DNA from: Polyangium spumosum
Lineage (GTDB): Bacteria > Myxococcota_A > Polyangia > Polyangiales > Polyangiaceae
Assembly: GCF_009649845.1 (NCBI RefSeq)
Contig: NZ_WJIE01000001.1
Location: 1,287,054-1,351,053, forward strand
Direction: 5' to 3'
DNA: 64,000 nucleotides
Both the position numbers and the translations under genes were made by a program. How positions within the stretch are numbered: the stretch's first letter is position 1; each line of letters begins with the position of its first letter. The notes below the pieces were generated by a model that saw only the letters and a program-made list of their open reading frames with translations, did no database searches and had not been told where the DNA came from. Shown piece after piece: positions 26,031 to 38,921 of the stretch.

Positions 26031-26053
26031 AGTGTCAAGTGACACTTGACACT
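26031..26053. promoter_or_regulatory. Perfect 23-bp palindrome, candidate operator
   Basis: Arms AGTGTCAAGTG and CACTTGACACT are exact inverted repeats around a single central A. The right arm contains TTGACA, which could act as a -35 element. It sits 28 bp before ATG 26082 and 38 bp from the divergent gene start at 25992. The obvious candidate ligand is the MerR-like regulator encoded at 27383 in the same operon. Confidence 0.8.
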
Positions 26054-26081
26054 TGGCAGTCCTGGAGGGTACAAGCGAGCC

Positions 26082-27383
26082 ATGGAGCTCGACAAGGCCC
26101 CCCCCCACGAGAGCACGAGCGGAAGCGACGCGCGCAAGAGCCTCGATCCCGCGGCTCTCCTGCCCACCACGGTCGTCGTCCGGCTCGAAGCGCTCGTGCG
26201 GGATGTACGCACGGTCCTGAACGACCTCGCCGGCGTGCGGCCTCCGCCCTTCTCCGTCCGCAAGCCGCTCGCCCGGCACCTGCTCGCGGTGACGGTGCCC
26301 TCGCCCGCCGCGCGCGCCGGCATCACGCCGCGCAAGCTCCGCGTCACGCACGTCACGCGCGAGACCCGGGACGCCGTCTCGTTGACCCTCGCCGATCCCG
26401 ACGGAAGGCGCATCTCGTTCGTCCCCGGCCAGTTCTTCACCGTGCTCGTGACGCTGGAGAGCGGCGAGGTGCTCCGCCGCGCCTATTCGATCTCGAGCCT
26501 GCCCGACGAGGACGGCGCGGCCGCCGAGGTGACGATCACCATCAAACGAATGCCCGGCGGGCGCGCCTCGAGCCTGCTCAACGAGCGCGTCGCCGCGGGC
26601 GACGTCCTCGAGGTGCTCGGCCCCTCCGGGAGCTTCACCGTCACGCCGGATCCCGCGGCGAAGAGGCACCTCGTGCTGCTCGCGGGCGGCAGCGGCATCA
26701 CGCCGCTCGCCTCGATCACGAAGGTTACGCTCGCCCGCGAGCCGGAGAGCCGCGTCTCGCTCATTTACGGCAGCCGCGGGCAGGACGACATCATCTTCCG
26801 CGAGGCCCTCGTATCCCTCGCCGAGGCGCATGCAGGCCGCTTCACCGTCCGCCACGTGCTCTCGGATCCACCCGCGGGTTTTACCGGACGCACCGGCATG
26901 CTCGATCGGGACAACGTCACGCGCGAGCTCGACGCGATCGCCGCGTCCGTGGGGATGGACGCGAATGCGACGGACTATTACGTCTGCGGCCCCGAGCCGA
27001 TGATGGCCGCCGCGCGCGAGGCGCTCGTCGCCCGCGGCGTCGACCCCGGCCGCATCCACGAGGAGCGCTTCTCCTCTCCCGCGCGCCGCGGTGCGCCTTC
27101 GCTCCCCACGCTCTCGGCGCCCGTGGAGATCCGGCTCCGCGGCGCCACGAAGACCGTGGTCTCGGAGCCCGGACAAACCTTGCTCGAGGCGGGCCTCGCG
27201 GCGTCCTTGCCCATGCCGTTCTCGTGTACGATGGGCGGATGCGGCGCGTGCAAGGTGAAGCTCCTCTCGGGGGATGTGGCGAGCGAGGAGCCGAATTGCC
27301 TGCAAGAGGAGGAGCGGAGCCGAGGGTTCGTTCTCGCGTGCGTGTCCCGCGCGACGGCGCCGTGCACGGTGGAAGTGCCGTGA
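26082..27383 (+). CDS. Flavin/NAD(P)H and 2Fe-2S oxidoreductase (PaaE/phthalate-dioxygenase-reductase type)
   Basis: 433 aa from ATG 26082. After an ~85-residue helical N-terminal extension come the FAD domain (RAYSISS motif, PGQFFTVLV), the NAD(P) domain (GGSGITPLASI and CGPEPMM) and a C-terminal plant-type ferredoxin domain with ligands SCTMGGCGACKV and LACVS (CX4CX2C...C). This is a complete one-protein electron chain from NAD(P)H to a one-electron acceptor. The acceptor is probably the diiron protein encoded two genes downstream. The stop overlaps the MerR start (TGATG), so they are co-transcribed. Confidence 0.9.
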   Translation: MELDKAPPHESTSGSDARKSLDPAALLPTTVVVRLEALVRDVRTVLNDLAGVRPPPFSVRKPLARHLLAVTVPSPAARAGITPRKLRVTHVTRETRDAVSLTLADPDGRRISFVPGQFFTVLVTLESGEVLRRAYSISSLPDEDGAAAEVTITIKRMPGGRASSLLNERVAAGDVLEVLGPSGSFTVTPDPAAKRHLVLLAGGSGITPLASITKVTLAREPESRVSLIYGSRGQDDIIFREALVSLAEAHAGRFTVRHVLSDPPAGFTGRTGMLDRDNVTRELDAIAASVGMDANATDYYVCGPEPMMAAAREALVARGVDPGRIHEERFSSPARRGAPSLPTLSAPVEIRLRGATKTVVSEPGQTLLEAGLAASLPMPFSCTMGGCGACKVKLLSGDVASEEPNCLQEEERSRGFVLACVSRATAPCTVEVP

Positions 27384-28153
27384 TGGATGTGGTGATTTCG
27401 AGCAAGGAGGCCGCGCGGCCGAGCGTGGACCGCGAGGCTTACCCGTATCGCATGAAGGACCTCTGCGAGCGGACGGGTTTGCCGCGGCAGGTCATTCATT
27501 TCTACATCCAGCAGGGCCTCGTGCCGGAGGGTCACAAGACCGGCCGCAACATGGCGTATTACGGCGAAGAGCACCTCGCGCGTATCCTCCTCGTGCGGAA
27601 GCTCCAGCACGAGCGGTTCCTCCCGCTGCGCGCGATCAAGGCCCTGCTCGACGAGCGCGACGAGGCGTTCAGCCCCGCGCAACGCAGCTTCGTGCACGAG
27701 GTGAAATCACGCCTCAGCAGGGCGCTCGGCGCCCGCGCCGACCGGCCCACGACCGTGGACGCGAACGAGCTCATCCAGAAGCTCGGCCTGTCCCGGAAGG
27801 ATCTCGAGGACATGGTCGAGCTCGGCCTCATCGCGGCCGCCGAGGAGCACGACGCGAAGGGCCGCGCGCGCCTCGTCGTGGCGAGCGACGACACCTGGAT
27901 CCTCGAGACGTACGCCGAGCTCCGCGCGATCGGCTTCGACGAGTCGAAGGGCTTCTCGGCGCGCGACATCCTGATGTACGAGGAGGCCATGAGCGCGCTC
28001 TTCGCCCGCGAGGCGAAGATCCTCGCCGAGCGCCTCTCCTCGCTCTCGCCCGAACGAGCGGCCCACATGGTCGAGCGGGCGATGCCGATCATCAACGCAT
28101 TTCTGGTCCGCTACCACGACGCCCTCGCGAGGAACTTCCTCGCGACCCTTTGA
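27383..28153 (+). CDS. MerR-family regulator with extended effector region
   Basis: 256 aa from ATG 27383, overlapping the reductase stop. Residues ~20-90 are a MerR winged helix: YRMKDLCERTGLPRQVIHFYIQQGLVPEG, then RNMAYYGEEHLARILLVRKLQHERFLPLRAIKALL. Residues ~115-190 look like a second HTH-like unit (ANELIQKLGLSRKDLEDMVELGLI), followed by a helical C-terminus. No Cys cluster typical of metal-sensing MerR proteins is seen, so an organic or redox signal is more likely. Its position between the reductase and diiron genes, with a palindrome ahead of the operon, suggests autoregulation. Confidence 0.85.
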   Translation: MDVVISSKEAARPSVDREAYPYRMKDLCERTGLPRQVIHFYIQQGLVPEGHKTGRNMAYYGEEHLARILLVRKLQHERFLPLRAIKALLDERDEAFSPAQRSFVHEVKSRLSRALGARADRPTTVDANELIQKLGLSRKDLEDMVELGLIAAAEEHDAKGRARLVVASDDTWILETYAELRAIGFDESKGFSARDILMYEEAMSALFAREAKILAERLSSLSPERAAHMVERAMPIINAFLVRYHDALARNFLATL

Positions 28154-28178
28154 GCCCCAACGTTCAAGGAGACGAACC

Positions 28179-29357
<1,179 letters not shown>

Positions 29358-29375
29358 GCCGAGCCGCGACGCCTC

Positions 29376-29999
29376 TCACTCGAGCCCGCGCCACGGCTTC
29401 GGGAAGAAGCGCCAATTGCCATTGACGAACACGAGCCCGTCGAACGCCATACCGATCGTCTCGCCGGGCTTCACGAACTTGAACCGATACCAGCGGACGC
29501 CCGGCTTCATCGCCTCCACGGCCTTCTTGTATCCGCCGGGGAATTTCGACGCGTCGCCCTGGCCCGCCGCGAGCTCCTCCGTCGTCGCCGAGTACAAGAG
29601 GAGCTGGGTTTGTCCCTCGTTCGGCTTGACCGCGGCGGTCGGATCGGCCCACATCTTCCGGTAATGCGGCTCGAGCTTCGCCGCGGCCTCGTCCTTGAAG
29701 ATGGCCGTGTAATCCTCGGTCGTCGGCTGCAGCGGCTTCGTGAGCGCCACGTGATCGGCGCCGGGCTTCAGGAACTGCTCGAGCAGCGCCTTCGCCGCGT
29801 CCATGTCCCCGCCGCCGCCCGCGGGCGCCGCCGCGCTCTCCCCCGCGGGCTTCGGCGCCGGCGCGGCCTTCTCCTCGGCGGCGCCGGTCTTGCCCTCCGG
29901 CTTCACCTCCCCGCCGGACGCCTTGTCGGACTTGTTGCACCCGGCCGAGCCGAACATCACGGCGACGAGCGAAACCGCAGCAAAAACACGAATGGACAC
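29376..29999 (-). CDS. Lipoprotein of unknown function
   Basis: 207 aa from GTG 29999; the GGGAGG ribosome site favours this over a GTG 6 bp earlier. Signal peptide SLVAVMFGSAGC with lipobox GSAGC. A Lys/Ala/Pro/Gly-rich linker of ~50 residues follows, then a small folded domain: MDAAKALLEQFLKPGADHVALTKPLQPTTEDYTAIF, GQTQLLLYSATTEEL, and a closing strand GMAFDGLVFVNGNWRFFPKPW. The FDGLVFVNGNWR ending is common in lipoproteins of predatory bacteria of unknown role. It is convergent with the diiron gene, 18 bp apart. Confidence 0.7.
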   Translation of the reverse strand: MSIRVFAAVSLVAVMFGSAGCNKSDKASGGEVKPEGKTGAAEEKAAPAPKPAGESAAAPAGGGGDMDAAKALLEQFLKPGADHVALTKPLQPTTEDYTAIFKDEAAAKLEPHYRKMWADPTAAVKPNEGQTQLLLYSATTEELAAGQGDASKFPGGYKKAVEAMKPGVRWYRFKFVKPGETIGMAFDGLVFVNGNWRFFPKPWRGLE

Positions 30000-30087
30000 G
30001 GACACCTCCCTCGGGCGCACGAGCGCCGCGGCGCGCGAGTCTAGGCGAATCACGCGCCGGCCGTAAACACTCGCCCTGGAGGGACGT

Positions 30088-33048
<2,961 letters not shown>

Positions 33049-33334
33049 GGGAAAACATGAAACACGGATTCGGCCCTTTGTCCACGAATCCGCCCGCCCG
33101 TCGTGTGCTTTGGACAATCAACCATCGTCCGGACCTTTTCGTCCGGCGCTGCAATCCCTATGTCTGCGCCGCTCCGGCGCGTCGCAAACGGCGACGACCC
33201 GTCACCCGTCGGCGCCGGGTTCGTCCGCGGACGCCCGGGGGCCAGCGTCGAAATTCCGACGCTTTCCGTCCGACACACGCGCGCGCCGACCTTGTTTCGG
33301 TCGGAACCGAGCCGTGATAGCGTCCCCCTTGCGT
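33049..33334. other. Divergent intergenic region with hairpin-forming repeats
   Basis: 286 bp between the surface lipoprotein and the kinase gene. It holds an inverted repeat CCGGAC / GTCCGG with a 6-nt loop (33129-33146), and further down CCGACC / GGTCGG around TTGTTTC just upstream of the kinase. Promoters for both genes should be here; no unambiguous -35/-10 was seen. Confidence 0.4.
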
Positions 33335-34720
33335 ATGACGGTCGCGCCGTCGCCCGGGACCCTCCTGCTGGGAAAGTACCGCGTCGAGCGAGAGCTCGGC
33401 AGCGGCGGGATGGGCGTCGTCCTCGAAGCCACGCACCTCGCGCTCGGCCAGACCGTGGCCATCAAGCTCTTGAACCCGTCGCTCGCGCTCTCGCACGACG
33501 TCGTGACGCGGTTCCTCCGCGAAGCGCGGATCGCCGCCACGTTGCCCTCCGAGCACGTCGCGCGCGTCAGCGACGTGGGGCAGACCGAGACGGGCGCGCC
33601 GTACCTCGTGATGGAGCGCCTCTACGGCCGCGACCTCGAGGCCGAGCTCGGCCGTCGCGGCAGGTTGCCCGTCGCCGAGGCCACGGACCTCGCGCTCGAG
33701 GCCTGCGAGGGCATCGCGGCCGCGCACGCGCAAGGCCTCGTGCACCGGGATCTCAAGCCCGCGAACCTCTTCCTCGCCGAGCGCCCGCTCCGCCCGCCGG
33801 TGCTCAAGGTGCTCGACTTCGGCCTGTCCAAGGAGGCGCCGGGGCAAAACGCGTCGATCACCGGCACCGACGCGGTCTTCGGCACGCCGCAGTACATGTC
33901 CCCCGAGCAGATCCAGTCGACCAAGAACGTCGACGCGCGCAGCGATCAGCACGCGCTCGGGATGATCCTGTACGAGATGCTCGCGGGCAGCCCGCCCTAC
34001 CAGGCCGAGAGCGTCACGCAGCTCATCGTGGTCATCGCCACGCAGCCGCCGCCGCGCGTGCGGGAAAAACGCCCCGAGGTGCCCGCGCCGCTCGAAGCGG
34101 CGATCGTGCGCGCCCTGGCGAAGCGGCCGAACGAGCGTTTCCCGGATCTCGGCGCGTTCGCCGAGGCGATCGCGCCCTTCGGCGGCCCCGACGCGCACGC
34201 GCGCGCCGCGCGTATCACGCACGTGCTCGCGGGCACGGCGAGCGTCGACACGGCGGCGCCGCCGCGCCCCTCACGCGTGCCGACCGACGAGGCCGTGACG
34301 TTGCCGCGCGCGCCGGCCCATACACACGCGGGCGTCACGAGCTCCGTCGACTTCGGCGATTCGGTTCGAGGTCGGAAAAAACGCGCGGCCCTGCTCGTGA
34401 TCGGCGGCCTCGTCGCTGCTGCGCTCGTCGTCGCGTTGCTCGTCACCACGGGAGGCGACGCGCCGCCGGAGGCGACGACGGCGCAGCAAGACACGTCCTC
34501 CGCGGCGCGCGCGCCCGAGGCGACGCGAGGCGCGACCGAGCCCGCTCCCGAGGTGACGAGCGCGCCGCCGCTCCCCTCGGCGACCGCGCTCGCGAGCGCG
34601 AGCACGAGCACGAGCACGACTGCGGCGAAGACCTCGAAGCCGCCGCGCGAGACGACGAAGACCTCGAGGCAGTCCAAGATCAAGCAAACCGTCGGAGTTT
34701 TTGGTGGCAGCCGCAAGTAA
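33335..34720 (+). CDS. Hanks-type Ser/Thr protein kinase with single membrane span
   Basis: 461 aa from ATG 33335; GTG 33314 is an alternative. All kinase subdomains are present: GSGGMGVV loop, AIKLLN (Lys), HRDLKPANLF catalytic loop, DFGLSK, GTPQYMSPEQ and SDQHALGMILYEML. A membrane helix LLVIGGLVAAALVVALLV follows at ~350-372, then a Ser/Thr/Ala-rich extracytoplasmic tail with no recognised sensor. The kinase domain is cytoplasmic. The gene overlaps the next by 17 bp, so the downstream exported TPR-like protein is probably co-expressed. Confidence 0.92.
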   Translation: MTVAPSPGTLLLGKYRVERELGSGGMGVVLEATHLALGQTVAIKLLNPSLALSHDVVTRFLREARIAATLPSEHVARVSDVGQTETGAPYLVMERLYGRDLEAELGRRGRLPVAEATDLALEACEGIAAAHAQGLVHRDLKPANLFLAERPLRPPVLKVLDFGLSKEAPGQNASITGTDAVFGTPQYMSPEQIQSTKNVDARSDQHALGMILYEMLAGSPPYQAESVTQLIVVIATQPPPRVREKRPEVPAPLEAAIVRALAKRPNERFPDLGAFAEAIAPFGGPDAHARAARITHVLAGTASVDTAAPPRPSRVPTDEAVTLPRAPAHTHAGVTSSVDFGDSVRGRKKRAALLVIGGLVAAALVVALLVTTGGDAPPEATTAQQDTSSAARAPEATRGATEPAPEVTSAPPLPSATALASASTSTSTTAAKTSKPPRETTKTSRQSKIKQTVGVFGGSRK

Positions 34721-35741
34721 GTTCGTCCTCGTCGCCGCGTCGCTCCTCGTCCTCGCGCCCGCCGCGGCCCGCGCGGACGAGGAGCCATCGCCGCTCCCAA
34801 CGCCCGCGGATCCCAGCGAAAAGGCCACGCTCGCGGAGACGCTCTTCCAGGATGGCAAGCGCCTGCTCGAGCAGGGCGCGTTCGTCGAGGCCTGCGCCAA
34901 GCTCGCGCAGAGCGACGCGCTCGATCCGGCGATCGGCACGCTCGGCCTGCTCGCGGCTTGCCACGAGCAGGAGGGCCGCGTCGCCACGGCGTGGCGTGAG
35001 TACGGCGAGACGGCCGCGCGCGCGGCGGCCGTGAACGACGAGCGTGGCGCGTTCGCCCGGCAACGCGCGAGCGCGCTCGAGCCCGAGCTGCCGCGCCTGC
35101 TCGTGCGGCTGCCCCAAAGCGCCAACGGGATCGCCGTCTTCCGCAACGGCGTGCGCCTCTTGCCGGACGAGCTCGGCGTCGCGCAGCCCGTCGATCCGGG
35201 CACGTACGAGATCATCGCGCGTTCGTCCGGCCGGCCCGAGTTCCGGGCCACGGTCACGGCGCGCCCGCGCAACGTCGCCGAGGTGGAGATCCCCGCGTTC
35301 GCGCGCGCCGCGCCTGCCGACACGGCCAAAAAAACCCCGGCGGTCGTGCCCCCGATCGCCTCGACGGCGAAGGGCCTCGGACCGCGCAAGATCGGCGCGA
35401 TCGTGGCGGGTGGCGTGGGGCTCGCGGGCTTCGCCGTCGCCACGGGCATGGGTTTGTCGGCGTCGAGCAAAAACGCCGCGTCGATCTCGCTCCAGGAGAC
35501 GTGCGTGGGCTCTTCGTGCGCGCGAGGGCGCGAGCTGCGCGAGGACGCGCTCGGGTCGGCCATGGTGGCGAACGTCGCCTTTGGCATTGGCGCGGCGGGC
35601 GCGGTGACGGCCCTCGTGCTCGCCTTGCTCCCGGAGCGCGCCGACGAGGCCCCGAAGCCCGCGGGCGTCGCCGCTCGTTACGACCTCGTCCCCTGGGCCG
35701 AGCAGGCTGGCGGCGGGGCGCTTCTCATCGGAAATTTCTGA
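34704..35741 (+). CDS. Exported TPR-like/PEGA-type protein paired with the kinase
   Basis: 345 aa from GTG 34704, with GGAG 8 bp upstream inside the kinase gene. A signal peptide (FVLVAASLLVLAPAAARA) is followed by helical TPR-like repeats (ATLAETLFQDGKRLLEQGAFVEACAKLAQSDALDPAIGTLGLLAACHEQEGRVATAW). A small beta domain like PEGA repeats follows (VFRNGVRLLPDELGVAQPVDPGTYEIIARS). Near the C-terminus are two hydrophobic stretches (GAIVAGGVGLAGFAVATGMGL and MVANVAFGIGAAGAVTALVLALL), probably membrane spans. Kinase plus this protein is a recurrent pair in Polyangiales. A link between kinase signalling and the envelope is inferred. Confidence 0.75.
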   Translation: MAAASKFVLVAASLLVLAPAAARADEEPSPLPTPADPSEKATLAETLFQDGKRLLEQGAFVEACAKLAQSDALDPAIGTLGLLAACHEQEGRVATAWREYGETAARAAAVNDERGAFARQRASALEPELPRLLVRLPQSANGIAVFRNGVRLLPDELGVAQPVDPGTYEIIARSSGRPEFRATVTARPRNVAEVEIPAFARAAPADTAKKTPAVVPPIASTAKGLGPRKIGAIVAGGVGLAGFAVATGMGLSASSKNAASISLQETCVGSSCARGRELREDALGSAMVANVAFGIGAAGAVTALVLALLPERADEAPKPAGVAARYDLVPWAEQAGGGALLIGNF

Positions 35742-35798
35742 TCCCACCCCCGCGAGTTTTCTTGCAGAGCGAAAAAAACTCGTCCTAGACTACTGAAC

Positions 35799-36407
35799 AT
35801 GCGTTCCATCGTTCTAGGTGCAGGGTTGTTTGGCTTGCTCCTGTCCGTGAACGGCTGCGCGGACATCCTCGGCATCGAGCCCTGGAAGGATCCGGCGCAG
35901 GCGGGCGACGGCAATGACGACGGCGAAGGGGGAAAGGAGGACGTCACGTCGAGCGCGGCCGGAGGTGGGGGCGTCGGAGGGGGCGACACGTGCAGCGATG
36001 GCGTTCAGGATGGGGACGAGGCCGACGTCGATTGTGGCGGCTCCACCTGCCCGGCGTGCCCCGACGGCGCCGCGTGTATGACGGATGAAGACTGCGCGAG
36101 TGATTTCTGCTCCCCCCGGCAGCTCTGCGCGTATGACGACGGCCGCTGCGAGATGGAGAGCGAGGCGGGGCCGACCTGCGGCGATTGCCTGAAGAATGGC
36201 GACGAGACCGACGCCGATTGTGGTGGCGCCACTTGCCTCGCGTGCCGGCCGGGCAAAACGTGCCTGCAGGACGCCGATTGCCTGGGCGGTGCGTGCCTGA
36301 ACAACGTCTGCGACGCGGGCGCCGCGGGCACGCGTTGTTACGCGAACGCCGATTGCAAGGGCGGGCAATGCCTGGGCGCGGACCTCACGGGAGGCGTCTG
36401 CCAGTAG
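35799..36407 (+). CDS. Cys-rich lipoprotein
   Basis: 202 aa. Signal peptide with lipobox LSVNGC. An acidic Gly-rich linker is followed by Cys-repeat units of the GDEADVDCGGSTCPACPDG and GDETDADCGGATCLACRPG type, with flanking CMTDEDCASDFC and CLQDADCLGGAC pairs. These repeats are common in secreted myxobacterial proteins and are held by disulfides. No function is assignable. The 3' end overlaps the convergent regulator gene by 23 bp. Confidence 0.75.
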   Translation: MRSIVLGAGLFGLLLSVNGCADILGIEPWKDPAQAGDGNDDGEGGKEDVTSSAAGGGGVGGGDTCSDGVQDGDEADVDCGGSTCPACPDGAACMTDEDCASDFCSPRQLCAYDDGRCEMESEAGPTCGDCLKNGDETDADCGGATCLACRPGKTCLQDADCLGGACLNNVCDAGAAGTRCYANADCKGGQCLGADLTGGVCQ

Positions 36408-38049
36408 GCTCGGCTCCGTACTCCTTCAGCTTTCGATAAAGCGTCGCCACCCCGATCCCGAGCTTCGCCGCGGCTTCCTTGCGGTTCCCTCCCTCGGCTT
36501 CGAGCGTCGCGAGGATGTGCTCGCGCTCGACCTCCGCGAGCGTGCGCGGCGAGGACCCTCCGCCGCTCGGCCGCGCCGCCCCCTCGCCCCCGATCTCGGG
36601 CGGCAGATCCGAGCGCTCGATCGTCTCCCCCTCCGACAGGATCCGCGCCCGCTCCATGGCATTGACGAGCTCGCGCACGTTGCCCGGCCAGGCGTGCTCG
36701 TAGAGCGCGCGACAGGCCGATTTGCCGAGCTCCTTCGGCGCCTCCCCTTCCCTCGCCGCGGCCTCCGAGAGCTGCCGCCGCGCGATCGGCAAGATGTCCT
36801 CCGGCCGCTCCCGGAGCGGCGGAATCACCACCTCCACGACCCGCAGACGGAAATAAAGATCCTGCCGGAATCGCCCCTGCGCCACGGCCGCCGCGAGGTC
36901 CCGGTGCGTGGCCGCCACGATACGCACGTCGATCGGCCGCGTCCGGTTCTCGCCCACCCTGCGCACCTCGCGCGCCTCCAGCACCCGCAAGAGCTTCGCC
37001 TGCATCGCGACCGGGATCTCGCCCACCTCGTCGAGGAACAAAGTCCCGCCCCGCGCCGCCTCGAAGAGCCCGGCCCGCTCGGCCACGGCCCCGCTGAAGG
37101 CGCCCCTCGCGTGCCCGAACAGCTCGCTCTCGAGCAGGCTCTCCGGCACCGCCGCGCAGTTGATCGCCACCATCGGCCCGCCCACCCGCGGCGACGCGTC
37201 GTGCACGAGCCGCGCGATCCGCTCCTTTCCCACCCCGCTCTCCCCCAGGAGCAGCACCGTCGCGTTTGTCCGGGCGACCCGCCGCGCCATCGCGACCACG
37301 CCCCGCATGGCCTCGCTCCGCGCCACGATCCCCGGCACCTCGGCCTCGTCGTCCTTCGCCGCGAGCAGCCGCTCGGCGCGCAGCAGCTTGCCCTCCGCGC
37401 GCTTGAGCGCCCGCTGCACGTGCCGGAGCGACGCGTCGAGGCAGTCTGTCTCGTAAAACGAGAGGTGCGGCTCGATCACCTCGCCCCACTCCTCACGGCT
37501 CCGCCCGATCATCCGGCAGACCGCGTCCCCTTTGCCGCGGCACGACTCCTCCAGGGCGAAGATGGGCCGACCATTGACGCGGCTCAGGTATCCGCTCGCG
37601 AATCCGCACAGGGTCCAGCACACCGGCTCCGACGCCTGCCCGAGGTGCAGGAGGTGCTGCTCGGCCTCGTACGAGTCGCGCCAGATCGCGTCGGCGAACG
37701 GCTCGGGGCCCGGGCGCCCCGACGCCTCGACCGGTTCGAACGTCACGAGCCCCCAGAGCCTGTGCAGCCGCCCGCCCGCGATGCGCCATTCGCGCTCGTC
37801 GGCCCAGGGGATCGCCTCGCGCAGCGCCTCCGCCGTCCGCCAGCCGTGCCCGTAGCCGAAGCGCGTGAGCGCCGCGCGCGCCGCGTGGTAGCCGAAGCTC
37901 TCGATGAGCTGCCTGCGCAGGAGCCCGAGGGCCACGGCGTCGAAGAGGAGCACGCGCTCGCCCGCGAACCGCATGACCCCGCCCTTCGGAGCGAACGAGA
38001 ACAGATCCGAGAGCCGGAGCTCGGCGGCCCGCATGCCGGGGGATTTCAT
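36385..38049 (-). CDS. Sigma-54-dependent activator, XylR/DmpR type (V4R + AAA+ + Fis HTH)
   Basis: 554 aa. The N-terminal XylR_N-like sensory region and V4R domain (~100-200) include CRGKGDAVCRMIGRS. The AAA+ domain has Walker A GESGVGKE, the sigma-54 contact loop GAFSGA (a variant of GAFTGA), Walker B LFLDEVGEIP and FRQDLYFRLRVVEVVIPPLRERPEDI. A Fis-type HTH closes it (EGGNRKEAAAKLGIGVATLYRKLK). XylR_N/V4R domains usually bind aromatic or other small ligands. It is divergent from pirin, which has a -24/-12 promoter, so it very likely activates pirin/wrbA. An inverted repeat 2 bp before its ATG overlaps its own ribosome site. Confidence 0.92.
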   Translation of the reverse strand: MKSPGMRAAELRLSDLFSFAPKGGVMRFAGERVLLFDAVALGLLRRQLIESFGYHAARAALTRFGYGHGWRTAEALREAIPWADEREWRIAGGRLHRLWGLVTFEPVEASGRPGPEPFADAIWRDSYEAEQHLLHLGQASEPVCWTLCGFASGYLSRVNGRPIFALEESCRGKGDAVCRMIGRSREEWGEVIEPHLSFYETDCLDASLRHVQRALKRAEGKLLRAERLLAAKDDEAEVPGIVARSEAMRGVVAMARRVARTNATVLLLGESGVGKERIARLVHDASPRVGGPMVAINCAAVPESLLESELFGHARGAFSGAVAERAGLFEAARGGTLFLDEVGEIPVAMQAKLLRVLEAREVRRVGENRTRPIDVRIVAATHRDLAAAVAQGRFRQDLYFRLRVVEVVIPPLRERPEDILPIARRQLSEAAAREGEAPKELGKSACRALYEHAWPGNVRELVNAMERARILSEGETIERSDLPPEIGGEGAARPSGGGSSPRTLAEVEREHILATLEAEGGNRKEAAAKLGIGVATLYRKLKEYGAEPTGRRLP

Positions 38050-38051
38050 TT

Positions 38052-38079
38052 TGATAGGCCTCTTCTATCATCTTGATAG
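38052..38079. promoter_or_regulatory. TGATAG inverted/direct repeats, candidate enhancer site
   Basis: TGATAG (38052-38057) and CTATCA (38065-38070) form a perfect inverted repeat with a 7-bp spacer; a third TGATAG lies at 38074-38079, 22 bp from the first. They are 54-80 bp upstream of the -24 element for pirin and directly in front of the regulator's ATG, as expected for an activator binding site that also autoregulates. Confidence 0.6.
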
Positions 38080-38132
38080 ACGTCCGGCGAGCCCCCCTCG
38101 TGTTTCCCCGACAAAACCGCGCCGTCCTGGGC

Positions 38133-38149
38133 TGGCCCGGGTCGTGCTT
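38133..38149 (+). promoter_or_regulatory. Sigma-54 (-24/-12) promoter upstream of pirin
   Basis: TGGCCCGGGTCGTGCTT matches the consensus TGGCAC-N5-TTGC, with the GG and GC pairs at the correct 12-bp distance. It lies 26 bp before the pirin ATG, with the AAGGAG ribosome site (38163-38168) between. The presence of a sigma-54 activator gene next door supports the call. Confidence 0.7.
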
Positions 38150-38174
38150 CCTGCCCCGCATCAAGGAGACCACG

Positions 38175-38873
38175 ATGATCACGCTGCGACGCTCGGAAGA
38201 ACGCGGACACGCGAACCACGGCTGGCTCGACTCGTACCACACGTTCTCGTTCGCCAACTATTACGATCCGGCCCACATGGGCTTCCGCGCGCTCCGGGTC
38301 ATCAACGAGGACCGTGTGCAGCCGGCCCAGGGCTTCGGCACGCACCCGCACCGGGACATGGAGATCCTCTCGTACGTGCTCGAGGGCGCGCTCGAGCACA
38401 AGGACTCGATGGGCAACGGCTCGGTCATGCGGCCCGGCGACGTGCAGCGCATGAGCGCGGGCACGGGCGTCACGCACAGCGAGTTCAACGGATCACGCAT
38501 CGATCGCGTGCATTTCCTGCAGATCTGGATCCTGCCCGAGGCCCGCGGGATCGAGCCTGGTTACGAGCAGAAGCGCTTCACGGACGAGGACAAACGCGGC
38601 CGACTTCGGCTCGTCGCCTCGCGTGACGGCCGCGACGGCAGCGTCACGATCCACCAGGATACGAGCGTGTATGCCGGGCTCCTCGCGGATGGCGACGAGG
38701 CGCGCCACGCGCTCGTGGAGGGCAGGCACGCCTACGTGCACGTCGCGAAGGGCGAGGTGAAGCTCGGCGAAACCGTGCTCCGCGCGGGCGACGGCGCGGC
38801 CGTGAGCGGCGAAAAAGAGCTCGTCCTCTCGGGCCACGGCGAAGGAGAGGTGCTCGTCTTCGATCTCGCGTGA
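38175..38873 (+). CDS. Pirin-family bicupin (quercetinase-like)
   Basis: 232 aa. Pirin signatures: [28 protein letters not shown], metal ligands in [19 protein letters not shown] (two His) and [12 protein letters not shown] (His and Glu), then [10 protein letters not shown]. The four metal ligands of the N-terminal cupin are all present, as in YhhW-type quercetin 2,3-dioxygenases. The C-terminal cupin is degenerate. A role in detoxifying flavonoid or quinone-like compounds, or redox regulation, is likely. Preceded by a sigma-54 promoter and followed after 48 bp by wrbA on the same strand. Confidence 0.9.
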   Translation: MITLRRSEERGHANHGWLDSYHTFSFANYYDPAHMGFRALRVINEDRVQPAQGFGTHPHRDMEILSYVLEGALEHKDSMGNGSVMRPGDVQRMSAGTGVTHSEFNGSRIDRVHFLQIWILPEARGIEPGYEQKRFTDEDKRGRLRLVASRDGRDGSVTIHQDTSVYAGLLADGDEARHALVEGRHAYVHVAKGEVKLGETVLRAGDGAAVSGEKELVLSGHGEGEVLVFDLA

Positions 38874-38921
38874 TACCGTACGCGCCCGACGTCTCGACTC
38901 GAACGGAGGAAAAACTTCAGT

